In this document: positions 1 to 8,418 of the stretch, in pieces
How positions within the stretch are numbered: the first letter of the stretch is position 1
How the letters are laid out: each line of letters starts with the position of its first letter
From: Paenibacillus thermotolerans
GTDB lineage: Bacteria; Bacillota; Bacilli; Paenibacillales; YIM-B00363
Length of the DNA: 64,000 bases
Reading direction: 5' to 3'
Assembly (NCBI RefSeq): GCF_028745515.1
Contig: NZ_JAQZSG010000005.1
Span: 62,610-126,609 of the forward strand
The notes under the pieces: generated by a model
Seen by the model: only the letters and a program-made list of their open reading frames with translations
What the model was told of the DNA's origin: nothing
Database searches by the model: none
Made by a program: the position numbers and the translations under genes

Positions 1-1101
1 CTGCTTAGCATCACCTCTTATATTTTGGTAGGCTTCCGGAAAAAGGTTTCCGTCTCCGGCGAAGCGGCGTTCAAATATATCGTAATGGGCGCCATATCGT
101 CCGCGTTCATATTATACGGGATGTCGTTCTTGTACGGGCTGTCCGGATCCACCAATTTGTTTGAAGTAAACGACGCGCTGCGCAACGCCGCAGCCGGCAA
201 TGAAGCGCTCCTATACGTCAGCTTCTTCCTCATGCTGGCGGGTCTCGGCTTCAAGGTCGCAGCCGTTCCGTTCCATACGTGGGCGCCGGACGTTTACCAA
301 GGCTCGACAACGCCTGTAGCGGCATACCTTGCCGTTGTATCCAAAGCCGCGGGCTTTGCGCTCTTGTTCCGGCTCATGTACACGGTCTACTTCCAAGTAG
401 GCTCCGGATCGGAGGATTTTCCGATCAAGGACGATATATTTTTATCGTTCGCGGTGCTGGCTGCGCTCGCTATGATTGTCGGCAACGCGATGGCGCTTCG
501 CCAAAGCAATATGAAGCGGCTGCTGGCGCTTTCCGGCGTTGCGAATGCGGGATACATGCTTGTGCCGATCGTCTCCAATTACGAGATTGGAATATTCCAT
601 ATGAGCGGCTTCGCTGAGCTCGTTTATTATTTGGCCGCATACCTGCTGATGAATCTCGGCGCCTTCGCCGCGCTCGCGATCGTCAGCGCATCTTCAGGGA
701 ACGAGGAGCTTAAGGCGTTCGAAGGACTTTATCATCGAGCGCCGGTGACGGCGATCGCCATCATCATTATCGTGCTGTCGCTGGCGGGCATTCCGATTAC
801 GGGCGGCTTCTTCGGAAAGCTGTTCATCTTGTTCGGAGCCCTGCAGATGAAGCTCATTTGGCTGGCGCTGATCATGATCGTTACTAGTGCCGTTGCGTTC
901 TATTACTATTTCGGCGTCATCCGCCAAATGTTCATGAGGCCCGGTCACGGCGCCCCGGAAGTGAAGGTTCATCCGGTGCACGGCACCGTCTTATGGCTGA
1001 CCGCGGCGGCAAGCGTAGTCCTCGGCCTCGTTCCGGGACAAATCTTGAGCTTGCTGGAAAACGTATTCCGGTTCAGCACCGACTTCTTCTTTACAAAATA
1101 A
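1..1101 (+). CDS. nuoN: NADH-quinone oxidoreductase subunit N, 3' part
   Basis: The reading frame is open from the first base of the window, so the start lies upstream and about 366 codons are present; full-length NuoN proteins are near 480-500 residues, so roughly the first quarter is missing. The product is a proton-pumping, antiporter-like membrane subunit of respiratory complex I. Visible family features are 'MLAGLGFKVAAVPFHTWAPD' with the conserved Lys in a membrane helix, 'TTPVAAYLAVVSKAAGFALL', and a run of hydrophobic helices to the C-terminus. It would be the last gene of the nuo operon, since an intrinsic terminator follows 18 bases after the stop codon. Nothing suggests that the visible part is damaged. 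Confidence 0.95.
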   Translation: MLSITSYILVGFRKKVSVSGEAAFKYIVMGAISSAFILYGMSFLYGLSGSTNLFEVNDALRNAAAGNEALLYVSFFLMLAGLGFKVAAVPFHTWAPDVYQGSTTPVAAYLAVVSKAAGFALLFRLMYTVYFQVGSGSEDFPIKDDIFLSFAVLAALAMIVGNAMALRQSNMKRLLALSGVANAGYMLVPIVSNYEIGIFHMSGFAELVYYLAAYLLMNLGAFAALAIVSASSGNEELKAFEGLYHRAPVTAIAIIIIVLSLAGIPITGGFFGKLFILFGALQMKLIWLALIMIVTSAVAFYYYFGVIRQMFMRPGHGAPEVKVHPVHGTVLWLTAAASVVLGLVPGQILSLLENVFRFSTDFFFTK

Positions 1102-1118
1102 TTATGCGAATTTTTATG

Positions 1119-1166
1119 GCGCCTGCCTTGCATCGCTCATCGATGCGGGGCAGGCGCTACTTTTTT
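1119..1166 (+). terminator. Intrinsic terminator after nuoN
   Basis: A 9-bp perfect GC-rich stem (1119-1127 with 1149-1157), with a further 6-bp inner stem (1130-1135 with 1141-1146), is followed by a run of T at 1161-1166. It separates the nuo operon from the protease gene. Confidence 0.85.
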
Positions 1167-1220
1167 CCTAAAGGGTTTTCGAAGGTGCATATCGAATAAA
1201 TAGAGGAATGGAGCATACAC

Positions 1221-1253
1221 ATGATACTCGTGGAACAAACAGAACAAGGATGA
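1221..1253 (+). other. Possible 10-codon leader ORF before the SLH protease
   Basis: ATG at 1221 follows a purine-rich 'gaggaatggag' at 1203-1213 and opens a 10-codon frame (MILVEQTEQG) ending at TGA 1251-1253. That stop is 6 bases before the protease start. The protease's own weak SD (aagga, 1246-1250) lies inside the small frame, so translational coupling is possible. There is no independent support that it is translated. Confidence 0.3.
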
Positions 1254-1259
1254 CTCGCG

Positions 1260-3824
1260 ATGAAAAACATTTGGATTGCATTCGGGGCGGCAATTGCCGC
1301 GTTCGCGCTGCTGCTCGGCCAAGGGAGCGCGGCCGCCGCTCAGGCTGCCGCGTTGCCCGTGAACGATCCTCATTACGATAAACAAAAATATTTAACGCAG
1401 ATTCATGTTCCGGAAGCCTGGGAATATTTGAAGGGGCGCCAGCTGAAGACCGTAACGGTCGCCATCGTGGATAGCGGCATCGACTTAAACCATCCCGATC
1501 TTAAGGACAGGCTGGTGGAGGGCAAGAACATACTGGAGCCCGCGAAGCCGCCTCAAGACGACCATGGGCACGGTACGAACGTGGCCGGAATTATTGCGGC
1601 GATTCGGAACAATGAGAAGGGGATTGCGGGGATTGCGCCCAACGTCAATCTTATGCCTGTGAAGGCGATCGGCAGCGACGGCAAAGGGGACGAAGAACAT
1701 TTAGGCGAAGGAATCAAGTACGCAATCGATCACGGGGCGGACATTATTGTGCTGTCTCTCGGATTGAATCTGTATTCAACCTATTTGTATGAAATCGTGA
1801 ACGAGGCGGAGCAGAAGGGGGTACTGCTGATTGCCGCCACAGGCAATGAGGGGCAAACCGTGAAATATCCGGCCGCATATCCGACGGTAGTCGGCGTCGG
1901 AGGAGCCTCGGTAACGAATGAGTATAAAGCGATGTCCAACTACGGCCCGGAGGTGGATCTCATTGCTCCGTGGTACGTATATACAACGGCCGTAGGCGGA
2001 AGGTACGTATATAAAGAAGGCACGTCGATGGCTGCGCCCCAAGTGGCCGCCGTCGCCGCGCTTATTCTCGGGCTTGAGCCCGATCTTAAGCCGTACGAAG
2101 TTCGCAACCGGCTGCGCCAATCCGCCGAAACGTCACATAAAGACGGTTGGAACCTCTATACGGGTTACGGAATGCTCCGCGCCGACCTGGCGCTGTCCAT
2201 GCCGCCGGTCGAAGATATGAACGAACCGAACAATTCGTTCGGCACGGCCAAGGCGCTGTCCGTCTCCAATTCGATCAGCGGCGCCTTTCAGGGAAAGTCG
2301 GACAACGACTGGTTTTATTTGGACCCGCCGTATCAAGGCGAAATCGGGTTTCGGCTTACGGATGAAGAAGGCAAGCCGATTCCGGCGGAGGCGGTGTACT
2401 ACGGAAAGAACGGCGGCTTGCCGAAAAAAGTGCTCGATCTGTCGACGGGAAAATTCGTGCGGCTTCCGGTAACGACCGACAGAGTGTATATCGATCTTCG
2501 CCCGCAGGCCGGCAAAGCGAAAGCGATGGAGGAAGTATCCCCCTACCGGCTGGAAACGGAGTTTCATATTTACAAGGATCCTTTTGAAGATAACGACAAA
2601 GCGTACAAGGCTTATCTTCTTCCGGAACGGAGCCAGACGGTAAGAGGCACGTTCCACCAGGTGAGCGACCAGGACTGGTTCGCAATGAACTTCACGACTC
2701 CGGGCACGCTGCGATTAAAGGTTGAGACGGATACCCCCCGGATCGATCCGGAGCTGTATTTCGCATCCGAAGGCGGCTCCATTGCGGAAACGATCGACGA
2801 AGGGAGCGAGGAGGATCCGACGGAGTACAGTCCCGCGTATCAAGTGAAGCCGGGCAAATATTATGTGCGCGTCAGAAACGTAAAAACGCCCTTTCCGCTG
2901 CCGGTAACCGGAGAGTATACGTTAACGGTCGATTTCGAGAAGAAGTTTATCGACGGGAATGAGCCGAATGACCGATCGTTCCAGGCGACGACAATGATCG
3001 GCGGCACGGATTATAAAGGCGTCTTCGACAGCGCCTCCGACGAGGATTGGTTTAAGTTTCAGCTGGGCGGCAGAAGCCTTGTGACCGTAGAAATTACAGG
3101 AATACCGAAGGATCGTTATATGTACTACACGTTGTACAATGCGAGCGTGAAGCAGAAATTCGGCAAAACGAGCCCCTTCGGCACAACGAAGCTGCAGCTT
3201 TCTCATGATCTCGGCGCGGGTACGTATTACATCAAGCTGAAAACGGACGCCGCATATCAAGACAAACAATATAATATCAGGATCACCAGCGAGCCGCTTT
3301 ATGCGGGCTTCCGGGATATTGCCGATCATTGGGCGCGCGACTCGATCGTGAAGCTCACGGAGGGGAAAGTGGTGACCGGCTATGCCAACTACCGCTTCCA
3401 GCCGGATCGGAAAGTAACGCGCGCCGAGGCGGCCGTCATGATTGCCCGCGCATTCAAGCTGAAGAGTTCGGGTAAAGCGGAGCCGTTTCCGGACGTGAGC
3501 GATAATACATGGTACGCCGATGCGATTGCGGGCGCGACCGCCGCGAAAATCGTCAAAGGCTATCCCGACGGGACGTTCAAGCCGAACGAACCGGTCACCC
3601 GCGCGGAAATGGCGGCCATGGCGGCTATAGCGGCAGGGAAGAAGCCGACGACGACGGGGACGGTCGTTTTTACGGATATGACCAGCAGGCACTGGGCTGC
3701 CGGATATGTCCAGGTTCTGGTGCGGGAGAAGCTGGTCAACGGCTTTGACGACGGCTCCTTCCGGCCTAACGTTCCGGCGACCCGGGCGGAATTCGCCGCC
3801 CTGCTCGACCGGTTATTGAAGTAG
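1260..3824 (+). CDS. Exported subtilisin-family (S8) serine protease with three SLH domains
   Basis: This 854-residue protein is predicted to be exported and held on the cell wall. Residues 1-30 form a signal peptide (hydrophobic core, then AAAAQAA). The S8 catalytic domain spans about 45-320: Asp71 in 'VAIVDSGIDLNHPDL', His104 in 'HGHGTNVAG', Asn196 of the oxyanion hole in 'AATGNEGQ' and Ser256 in 'GTSMAAPQVAAV'. Three beta-rich PPC-like segments follow (about 320-690), each opening with a 'E(P/D)N(D/N)' motif. Three C-terminal SLH domains cover about 690-854 (for example 'FPDVSDNTWYADAIAG'), each with a TRAE-type motif, and are expected to bind the pyruvylated wall polymer made with CsaB (encoded downstream). 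There is no obvious long prodomain between signal peptide and catalytic domain, which is unusual for subtilases. The ATG at 1260 was chosen because the signal peptide starts there; its SD is weak. Confidence 0.93.
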   Translation: MKNIWIAFGAAIAAFALLLGQGSAAAAQAAALPVNDPHYDKQKYLTQIHVPEAWEYLKGRQLKTVTVAIVDSGIDLNHPDLKDRLVEGKNILEPAKPPQDDHGHGTNVAGIIAAIRNNEKGIAGIAPNVNLMPVKAIGSDGKGDEEHLGEGIKYAIDHGADIIVLSLGLNLYSTYLYEIVNEAEQKGVLLIAATGNEGQTVKYPAAYPTVVGVGGASVTNEYKAMSNYGPEVDLIAPWYVYTTAVGGRYVYKEGTSMAAPQVAAVAALILGLEPDLKPYEVRNRLRQSAETSHKDGWNLYTGYGMLRADLALSMPPVEDMNEPNNSFGTAKALSVSNSISGAFQGKSDNDWFYLDPPYQGEIGFRLTDEEGKPIPAEAVYYGKNGGLPKKVLDLSTGKFVRLPVTTDRVYIDLRPQAGKAKAMEEVSPYRLETEFHIYKDPFEDNDKAYKAYLLPERSQTVRGTFHQVSDQDWFAMNFTTPGTLRLKVETDTPRIDPELYFASEGGSIAETIDEGSEEDPTEYSPAYQVKPGKYYVRVRNVKTPFPLPVTGEYTLTVDFEKKFIDGNEPNDRSFQATTMIGGTDYKGVFDSASDEDWFKFQLGGRSLVTVEITGIPKDRYMYYTLYNASVKQKFGKTSPFGTTKLQLSHDLGAGTYYIKLKTDAAYQDKQYNIRITSEPLYAGFRDIADHWARDSIVKLTEGKVVTGYANYRFQPDRKVTRAEAAVMIARAFKLKSSGKAEPFPDVSDNTWYADAIAGATAAKIVKGYPDGTFKPNEPVTRAEMAAMAAIAAGKKPTTTGTVVFTDMTSRHWAAGYVQVLVREKLVNGFDDGSFRPNVPATRAEFAALLDRLLK

Positions 3825-3862
3825 AGCGGCGATACAATATAAGGGGTGGGAGTGAAGAGACT

Positions 3863-4117
3863 ATGGACCCGGAAGTAATCGTTTCGGATGCTTCATTAAT
3901 ATACGGTCCTGCCGTATCGCTTGCCGTCATGCTGCTCAGCATCGGCATTTGCTGGTGGGCGCTGCTTTGCCTGAAATTCGAGCGAATCGTGAGCACGCCG
4001 GGAAGCCCTCAGGCGAAGCTGCTGCATCTTATATTGGCGGTCATTTTGGGCAGGCAGTTCGGGAGTTTTTTGCTTGAATATGTTCACATTACCGCATTGT
4101 TCGGCGAGGCATTCTAG
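3863..4117 (+). CDS. DUF1146 family small membrane protein (YwzB-like)
   Basis: This 84-residue protein has two hydrophobic segments (about 14-36 and 49-68) around a short basic loop, with the family-like 'SIGICWWALLCLKFERI' and 'LHLILAVILGRQFGSFLLEY'. The family is of unknown function. In Bacillus subtilis the homologue ywzB lies in the interval between the ATP synthase genes and murAA, which matches this position upstream of murA. It begins 38 bases after the protease stop with 'aaggggtgggag' as ribosome binding site, so it may share a transcript with the protease. Confidence 0.8.
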   Translation: MDPEVIVSDASLIYGPAVSLAVMLLSIGICWWALLCLKFERIVSTPGSPQAKLLHLILAVILGRQFGSFLLEYVHITALFGEAF

Positions 4118-4213
4118 GTCGCTGCCGAATAGGATAACCTCGCTTTGTTAACAATGGATAGTAATACCGTCTGAAATCGAAAACTCGTTACGAATACTGT
4201 TGAAAGTTTACAG

Positions 4214-4242
4214 TTGTTTCAGCCGCTTCCTGATGCTACACT
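4214..4242 (+). promoter_or_regulatory. Candidate sigma-A promoter for murA
   Basis: TTGTTT (4214-4219), a 17-base spacer, then TACACT (4237-4242) preceded by an extended -10 TGC. It lies in the 281-base gap between the DUF1146 gene and murA. The leader would be about 150 bases; I see no riboswitch fold in it. Matches are 3/6 and 4/6, so the call is tentative. Confidence 0.4.
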
Positions 4243-4398
4243 GAGTTGAGTGTGCCGAAACAAGTCGATTTTTGTAAACGAAAAGCTTTCTTAACGGCGC
4301 GATCGCCCCTCATTGAAAGGGGATTCGGCTGAAGTTTTTCATGCTTTATTCGTAACGACATTTTCTTACCAGAGCGGAGTAGCGCGGAGGGAACCTAC

Positions 4399-5724
4399 AT
4401 GAGCAAAATTGTAATCCGCGGAGGCAGACGTTTGTCCGGTAATGTGAAGGTGAGCGGTGCAAAAAACGCCGTTCTGCCGATTATCGCGGCCTCGATTTTA
4501 GCGTCGGAGGGAGAGTGCCGAATACATGAAGCGCCTCCACTAGACGATGTAATTACGATCAGCCAAGTGCTGCAAAGCCTCGGAATCGAAGTTCATTATA
4601 AAGACGAAACGGTCTACATAAATGCGCAAAACCTCGAGCGATGGGAAGCCCCGTATGAACTGGTTCGCAAAATGCGCGCATCGTTTCTCGTCATGGGTCC
4701 TCTTCTTGCAAGAACGGGATATGCCCGAATCGCGCTCCCGGGCGGCTGCGCCATCGGCACAAGGCCGATCGATCAGCACCTCAAGGGCTTCGAAGCGATG
4801 GGCGCGGAGATCGATCTCGGGCAAGGCTTTATCGAAGCGCGCACGAACGGCAAGAAGCTGCAAGGCGCGAAAATATACCTCGATGTAGCAAGCGTCGGCG
4901 CAACGGAGAACATTATGATGGCGGCCGTTCTTGCCAGCGGAGTAACCACGATCGAGAATGCGGCGAAAGAGCCGGAAATCGTCGACCTCGCGAACTTCCT
5001 CAATGCGATGGGGGGGAAAGTTCGCGGCGCGGGGACCGGCATCATTCGGATCGAGGGAGTTGAGAAGCTTTGCGGCGTAACGCATACGGTCATTCCGGAC
5101 CGCGTCGAAGCGGGCACGTACATGATTGCCGCCGCCATTACCAAGAGCGACGTATACATTGAAGGCGCTATTGCCGACCACTTGGCTCCGGTCATCTCGA
5201 AGCTCCAGGAGATGGGAGTGGTGATCGAGGAGGATGAGAACGGCATCCGCGTCCGTTCCGGCGGAAGCTTGAAGGCCGTCGATATTAAGACGCTGCCGCA
5301 TCCCGGCTTTCCGACCGATATGCAGGCGCAGATGATGGCGCTGCTCACGGTGTCGGACGGCACAAGCATCATTACCGAGACGGTATTCGAGAACCGGTTC
5401 ATGCACGTTGCGGAATTTAAAAACATGAACGCGCAAATCAAGGTCGAAGGCCGGACCGCCGTTATTAAAGGCAATTCCCGGTTGAAAGGCGCGAAGGTAT
5501 GCGCGACCGATCTCCGCGCGGGAGCCGCGCTGATTTTGGCGGGACTCGTGGCGGACGGAGAGACGGAGCTTACGGGCTTGCATCATCTGGATCGCGGATA
5601 CGTCGATATCGCGGGCAAGCTGAGGAGGCTCGGCGCCGACGTAACGAGGTTCGACACGAACGCAATCATCGAAGAAGAGCAGCAAGGCTTGAGCCTGTTT
5701 GCGATCACGCCTTCATTGGCGTAA
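4399..5724 (+). CDS. murA: UDP-N-acetylglucosamine 1-carboxyvinyltransferase MurA
   Basis: MurA performs the first committed step of peptidoglycan synthesis in the cytoplasm, transferring enolpyruvate from PEP to UDP-GlcNAc. The protein is 441 residues, close to the usual 420-440. Seen: Lys22 and Asn23 in '[11 protein letters not shown]', and the catalytic Cys117 in '[18 protein letters not shown]' (Cys means fosfomycin-sensitive chemistry, as opposed to Asp-type enzymes). The late motif '[17 protein letters not shown]' is also present. The ATG at 4399 follows 'gcggaggg'. Gene order with spoIID and spoIIQ matches the B. subtilis murAA locus, so this is the murAA-type copy. A terminator follows directly. 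Confidence 0.97.
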   Translation: MSKIVIRGGRRLSGNVKVSGAKNAVLPIIAASILASEGECRIHEAPPLDDVITISQVLQSLGIEVHYKDETVYINAQNLERWEAPYELVRKMRASFLVMGPLLARTGYARIALPGGCAIGTRPIDQHLKGFEAMGAEIDLGQGFIEARTNGKKLQGAKIYLDVASVGATENIMMAAVLASGVTTIENAAKEPEIVDLANFLNAMGGKVRGAGTGIIRIEGVEKLCGVTHTVIPDRVEAGTYMIAAAITKSDVYIEGAIADHLAPVISKLQEMGVVIEEDENGIRVRSGGSLKAVDIKTLPHPGFPTDMQAQMMALLTVSDGTSIITETVFENRFMHVAEFKNMNAQIKVEGRTAVIKGNSRLKGAKVCATDLRAGAALILAGLVADGETELTGLHHLDRGYVDIAGKLRRLGADVTRFDTNAIIEEEQQGLSLFAITPSLA

Positions 5725-5743
5725 TAATATGGCTGGAAGCGGG

Positions 5744-5774
5744 TCCCCGTCCGGTTTTCGGACGGGGATTTTTT
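5744..5774 (+). terminator. Intrinsic terminator after murA
   Basis: A 10-bp perfect stem (5744-5753 with 5759-5768), a 5-base loop and a T6 run (5769-5774). It separates murA from the sporulation-specific spoIID gene. Confidence 0.88.
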
Positions 5775-5949
5775 GCGTTTGTGTCAAAAATTGAGCTTAT
5801 TGCTTCAATAGACTCAAATCCGCGGAATGACCGTATGCTCCTAAAATAGCGTTGTGAAATCCTAATATAGCGCCTCGCGTCCTCCGCGGTTCTAGCATCG
5901 CCGGCTCGTTCATAGAATAGCAATGCGAGGAACGGGAGGATGCATACCT

Positions 5950-7017
5950 ATGCGCAAAATGAGAACGATACGCAAACGACCGAACGGTATGATGAAATGG
6001 CAGCTCACTATTGCGGGTGCGGCGGTATTGCTGGCCGTATTTCTGCTCATTCCGCTCATTCTAGTAAATAAATTTGAAGAGTGGGACAAGGCGGCGCAGG
6101 CGATCCTGCCGCTTCAGCCGCAGGAACGGCTGGTGCAAGTGGAGGAAAGCATTGCGGTTCCCGTATTTTTGACCGCGGAGAAGACGACCGTGTCGGTTCC
6201 GCTTGAGGAATACGTCCGGGGTGTCCTGGCGGCGGAAATGCCGGCCGAATTCGAGCTGGAAGCGCTGAAGGCTCAAGCGATCGCGGCGCGGACTTACATA
6301 GTCCGGCGGCTGGCGGACGGAGATAGGAGCTCGATGCCCGAGGGGGCCGATTCGGCGGTTGTGACCGATACGGTCGTCCATCAGGCGTATTTAACGGAAC
6401 AGAAGCTTAGGGATCGGTGGGGGCTTTTTTCTTACGCGAAAAACATAGACAAGCTGACAAAAGCCGTCAACGAAACGAAGGGGCTGATTGTTGCTTACGA
6501 GGGCCAGCCGATTCATGCAACCTTCTTCTCTACGAGCGACGGATATACGGAGGACTCGGAAAACTATTGGAGCGAGCGGGTGCCCTATTTGAGAAGCGTA
6601 GAAAGCCCATGGGACCGTCTCTATTCGCCGAAATTCAAAAACACGACGGTTATCAACCGTTCGGAGGTATTTCGCAGGTTAGGGTTATCCGAGTCGAAAG
6701 GCCAGCTAAGTTTAAAGGTTATTGAGCGTTCGCCGACGGGCAAAATTATGAAAATCGAAGCGGGGGGCAAGGTGTTCACGGGCCGCGAATTCCGAGAGAA
6801 GCTGGAGCTTCCGTCTACCAATTTTACATGGGCGCTGAAAGGAAAGACGCTTACGTTTACTTCATCCGGCTACGGCCACGGCGTCGGAATGAGCCAATGG
6901 GGCGCGAACGGCATGGCGAAGCAAGGCAAATCGGCGGAGGATATTCTGCACTATTATTATACCGATGTAGACATCGTGCCGCTAGGCGATGTTCTCCCTC
7001 CGGCGGCCGTATCCTAA
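5950..7017 (+). CDS. spoIID: Stage II sporulation protein D (SpoIID), peptidoglycan lytic transglycosylase
   Basis: SpoIID is the mother-cell lytic transglycosylase that, with SpoIIM and SpoIIP, drives engulfment of the forespore. The chosen product is 355 residues: a basic N-terminus, one membrane anchor (about 18-40, 'IAGAAVLLAVFLLIPLILV') and an extracytoplasmic SpoIID domain. The domain shows 'LEEYVRGVLAAEMPAEF', whose Glu in 'AAEMP' fits the catalytic acid, plus 'LKAQAIAARTY' and the C-terminal 'SSGYGHGVGMSQWGANGMA'. ATG 5950 is preferred because 'gggagg' lies 10 bases upstream; an in-frame ATG at 5923 has no ribosome site. CATAGAAT (5911-5918) resembles a sigma-E -10 (CATACAAT), which would place transcription start after 5923 and also favour 5950; the matching -35 is poor. 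Confidence 0.95.
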   Translation: MRKMRTIRKRPNGMMKWQLTIAGAAVLLAVFLLIPLILVNKFEEWDKAAQAILPLQPQERLVQVEESIAVPVFLTAEKTTVSVPLEEYVRGVLAAEMPAEFELEALKAQAIAARTYIVRRLADGDRSSMPEGADSAVVTDTVVHQAYLTEQKLRDRWGLFSYAKNIDKLTKAVNETKGLIVAYEGQPIHATFFSTSDGYTEDSENYWSERVPYLRSVESPWDRLYSPKFKNTTVINRSEVFRRLGLSESKGQLSLKVIERSPTGKIMKIEAGGKVFTGREFREKLELPSTNFTWALKGKTLTFTSSGYGHGVGMSQWGANGMAKQGKSAEDILHYYYTDVDIVPLGDVLPPAAVS

Positions 7018-7046
7018 ATAATTTTTTCTATCACCGGAATAGCCAC

Positions 7047-7074
7047 GTATAAAAGAGTTGTAGCTGGCAACAAT
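7047..7074 (+). promoter_or_regulatory. Sigma-F-type promoter for spoIIQ
   Basis: GTATA (7047-7051) fits the sigma-F -35 GYWTA, and GGCAACAAT (7066-7074) fits the -10 GGNRANANT, with a 14-base spacer. spoIIQ is a classical forespore sigma-F gene in B. subtilis, so motif and gene agree. The start codon is 22 bases downstream. Confidence 0.65.
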
Positions 7075-7095
7075 GGCTACTGAGGTGATAGAACA

Positions 7096-7809
7096 ATGAA
7101 AGATGAAAACAAGATTCATCCTTTGCAGGGGGAGCAAAAAGAATCTCCTAATACTAGCGAAGGAAGAGAGACGGCGTCGTTCTGGAAGCGTCTGCTCGCT
7201 AAGAAATGGGTGTTCCCGGCAACGTATATGGCGGCTGCGGCAATCATCCTAACTCTGATGTGGGTCTATCAAGATTCCGCAAACGCGCCGAAGACGCAAG
7301 ACGAAACCGGGCTCGGAGTAGAAACTGCGGGAGACGCGACTTCGGGTGACGCATTGCCGGTGACGGCGGGAGCCGAAACGCTCGGCTGGCCGGTAGGGAA
7401 CAAGGACAGCTTGGAAGTAACGATGGAGTTTTTCGACGTGAATGCATCCAATGAAGACAACCAGGCGGCAATGGTCGAGTACGGCGATACGTTCACTCCG
7501 CACACCGGTATCGATCTGACAAGCCCGAACGAAGAGGCATTCGACGTTCTCGCCGCTATGAGCGGAACCGTTACTCGCGTAGAACAGCTGCCGGTAGTCG
7601 GTTACGTGGTGGCGATCCAGCACGACAACGGGCTGGAGACGGTATACCAAAGCTTGGCGAACGTACAAGTGTCCAAAGGCGATGAAGTGAAAAAGGGCGA
7701 AAAAATCGCTACCGCGGGCCGCAGCGAGATCGAAAAAGACAGCGTGCACCTCCACTTCGAAGTATGGAAAGACGGCAAGCCGGTAAATCCTGAAAGCGAA
7801 CTGCGATAA
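7096..7809 (+). CDS. spoIIQ: Stage II sporulation protein Q (SpoIIQ), M23/LytM-domain protein
   Basis: SpoIIQ is the forespore membrane partner of the mother-cell protein SpoIIIAH and forms the zipper or channel across the septum. The protein has 237 residues: a polar N-terminus, one transmembrane helix (about 38-57, 'VFPATYMAAAAIILTLMWVY'), a linker, then a LytM domain (about 125-237). The zinc-ligand motifs appear complete: 'HTGID' (HxxxD) and 'HLHFE' (HxH). B. subtilis SpoIIQ has lost the first His, so this version may bind zinc. The usual catalytic 'YxHL' is 'YQSL' here, as in Bacillus, so hydrolase activity is doubtful. The start follows 'gaggtga'; the promoter at 7047-7074 is of sigma-F type. 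Confidence 0.95.
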   Translation: MKDENKIHPLQGEQKESPNTSEGRETASFWKRLLAKKWVFPATYMAAAAIILTLMWVYQDSANAPKTQDETGLGVETAGDATSGDALPVTAGAETLGWPVGNKDSLEVTMEFFDVNASNEDNQAAMVEYGDTFTPHTGIDLTSPNEEAFDVLAAMSGTVTRVEQLPVVGYVVAIQHDNGLETVYQSLANVQVSKGDEVKKGEKIATAGRSEIEKDSVHLHFEVWKDGKPVNPESELR

Positions 7810-7835
7810 AATCGGCGTAACTGAATAATACAATG

Positions 7836-7868
7836 GACTCGGTATCTCATGATGCCGGGTCATTTTTT
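7836..7868 (+). terminator. Intrinsic terminator after spoIIQ
   Basis: An 11-bp stem with two G-T pairs (7836-7846 with 7851-7861) and a 4-base loop is followed by a T7 tract (7863-7869). Confidence 0.8.
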
Positions 7869-7985
7869 TGTGTTTTTGCAAATTATTGCGAAAGAGCGGG
7901 CTTGTCAGGCTTGGTTATAGAGAATAAGTGTGTCTACCCCTCAATATAATGTACCAATCATCTCGAACACAGGGAGGCGAGGGGC

Positions 7986-8276
7986 GTGCACGATTATATT
8001 AAGGAACGGACCATAAAGATCGGCCGCAGCATCGTGGAGACCAAGAACACGGTTCGAACTATAGCGAAGGAATTCGGCGTGTCGAAAAGCACGGTGCACA
8101 AGGATCTCACCGAACGGCTTCCGGAGATCAATCCGGAGCTTGCAAATCAAGTGAAGACGATTCTTGAGTATCACAAGTCGATTCGCCACCTGCGCGGCGG
8201 GGAAGCGACCAAAATCAAGTACAAGAAGACGAAACCGAAAGCGAAGCAGACGCCTGTGCTCTCCGGGCGTTCTTGA
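7986..8276 (+). CDS. spoIIID: Sporulation transcriptional regulator SpoIIID
   Basis: SpoIIID is the small mother-cell DNA-binding regulator that adjusts the sigma-E regulon and helps sigK expression. The product is 96 residues (93 in B. subtilis). The helix-turn-helix is visible at about 24-45: 'TVRTIAKEFGVSKSTVHKDL'. A basic C-terminal tail ('KIKYKKTKPKAKQ') adds minor-groove DNA contacts in the known family. Translation starts at GTG 7986 after the purine-rich 'gggaggcgaggg'. It stands between spoIIQ and mbl as in Bacillus. I see no clear sigma-E promoter in the roughly 110 bases upstream. Confidence 0.96.
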   Translation: MHDYIKERTIKIGRSIVETKNTVRTIAKEFGVSKSTVHKDLTERLPEINPELANQVKTILEYHKSIRHLRGGEATKIKYKKTKPKAKQTPVLSGRS

Positions 8277-8418
8277 CCCAAAAAACCTCGTAAGTTTCCC
8301 TGCTCCCTAAAAGAGGATTTTATCAATTTGCGGCGAATATCCTTATAGTTAACGTGCTAAATATGATGACATCGGACTTTTCTCCCTTTTTTGGGTACCC
8401 CGTGAGGAGGCTTACTGG

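Noticed and set aside
4540-5685. 381-codon - strand frame opposite murA
   Set aside because: Shadow of the murA reading frame in GC-richer DNA; no ribosome site, no recognisable motif.
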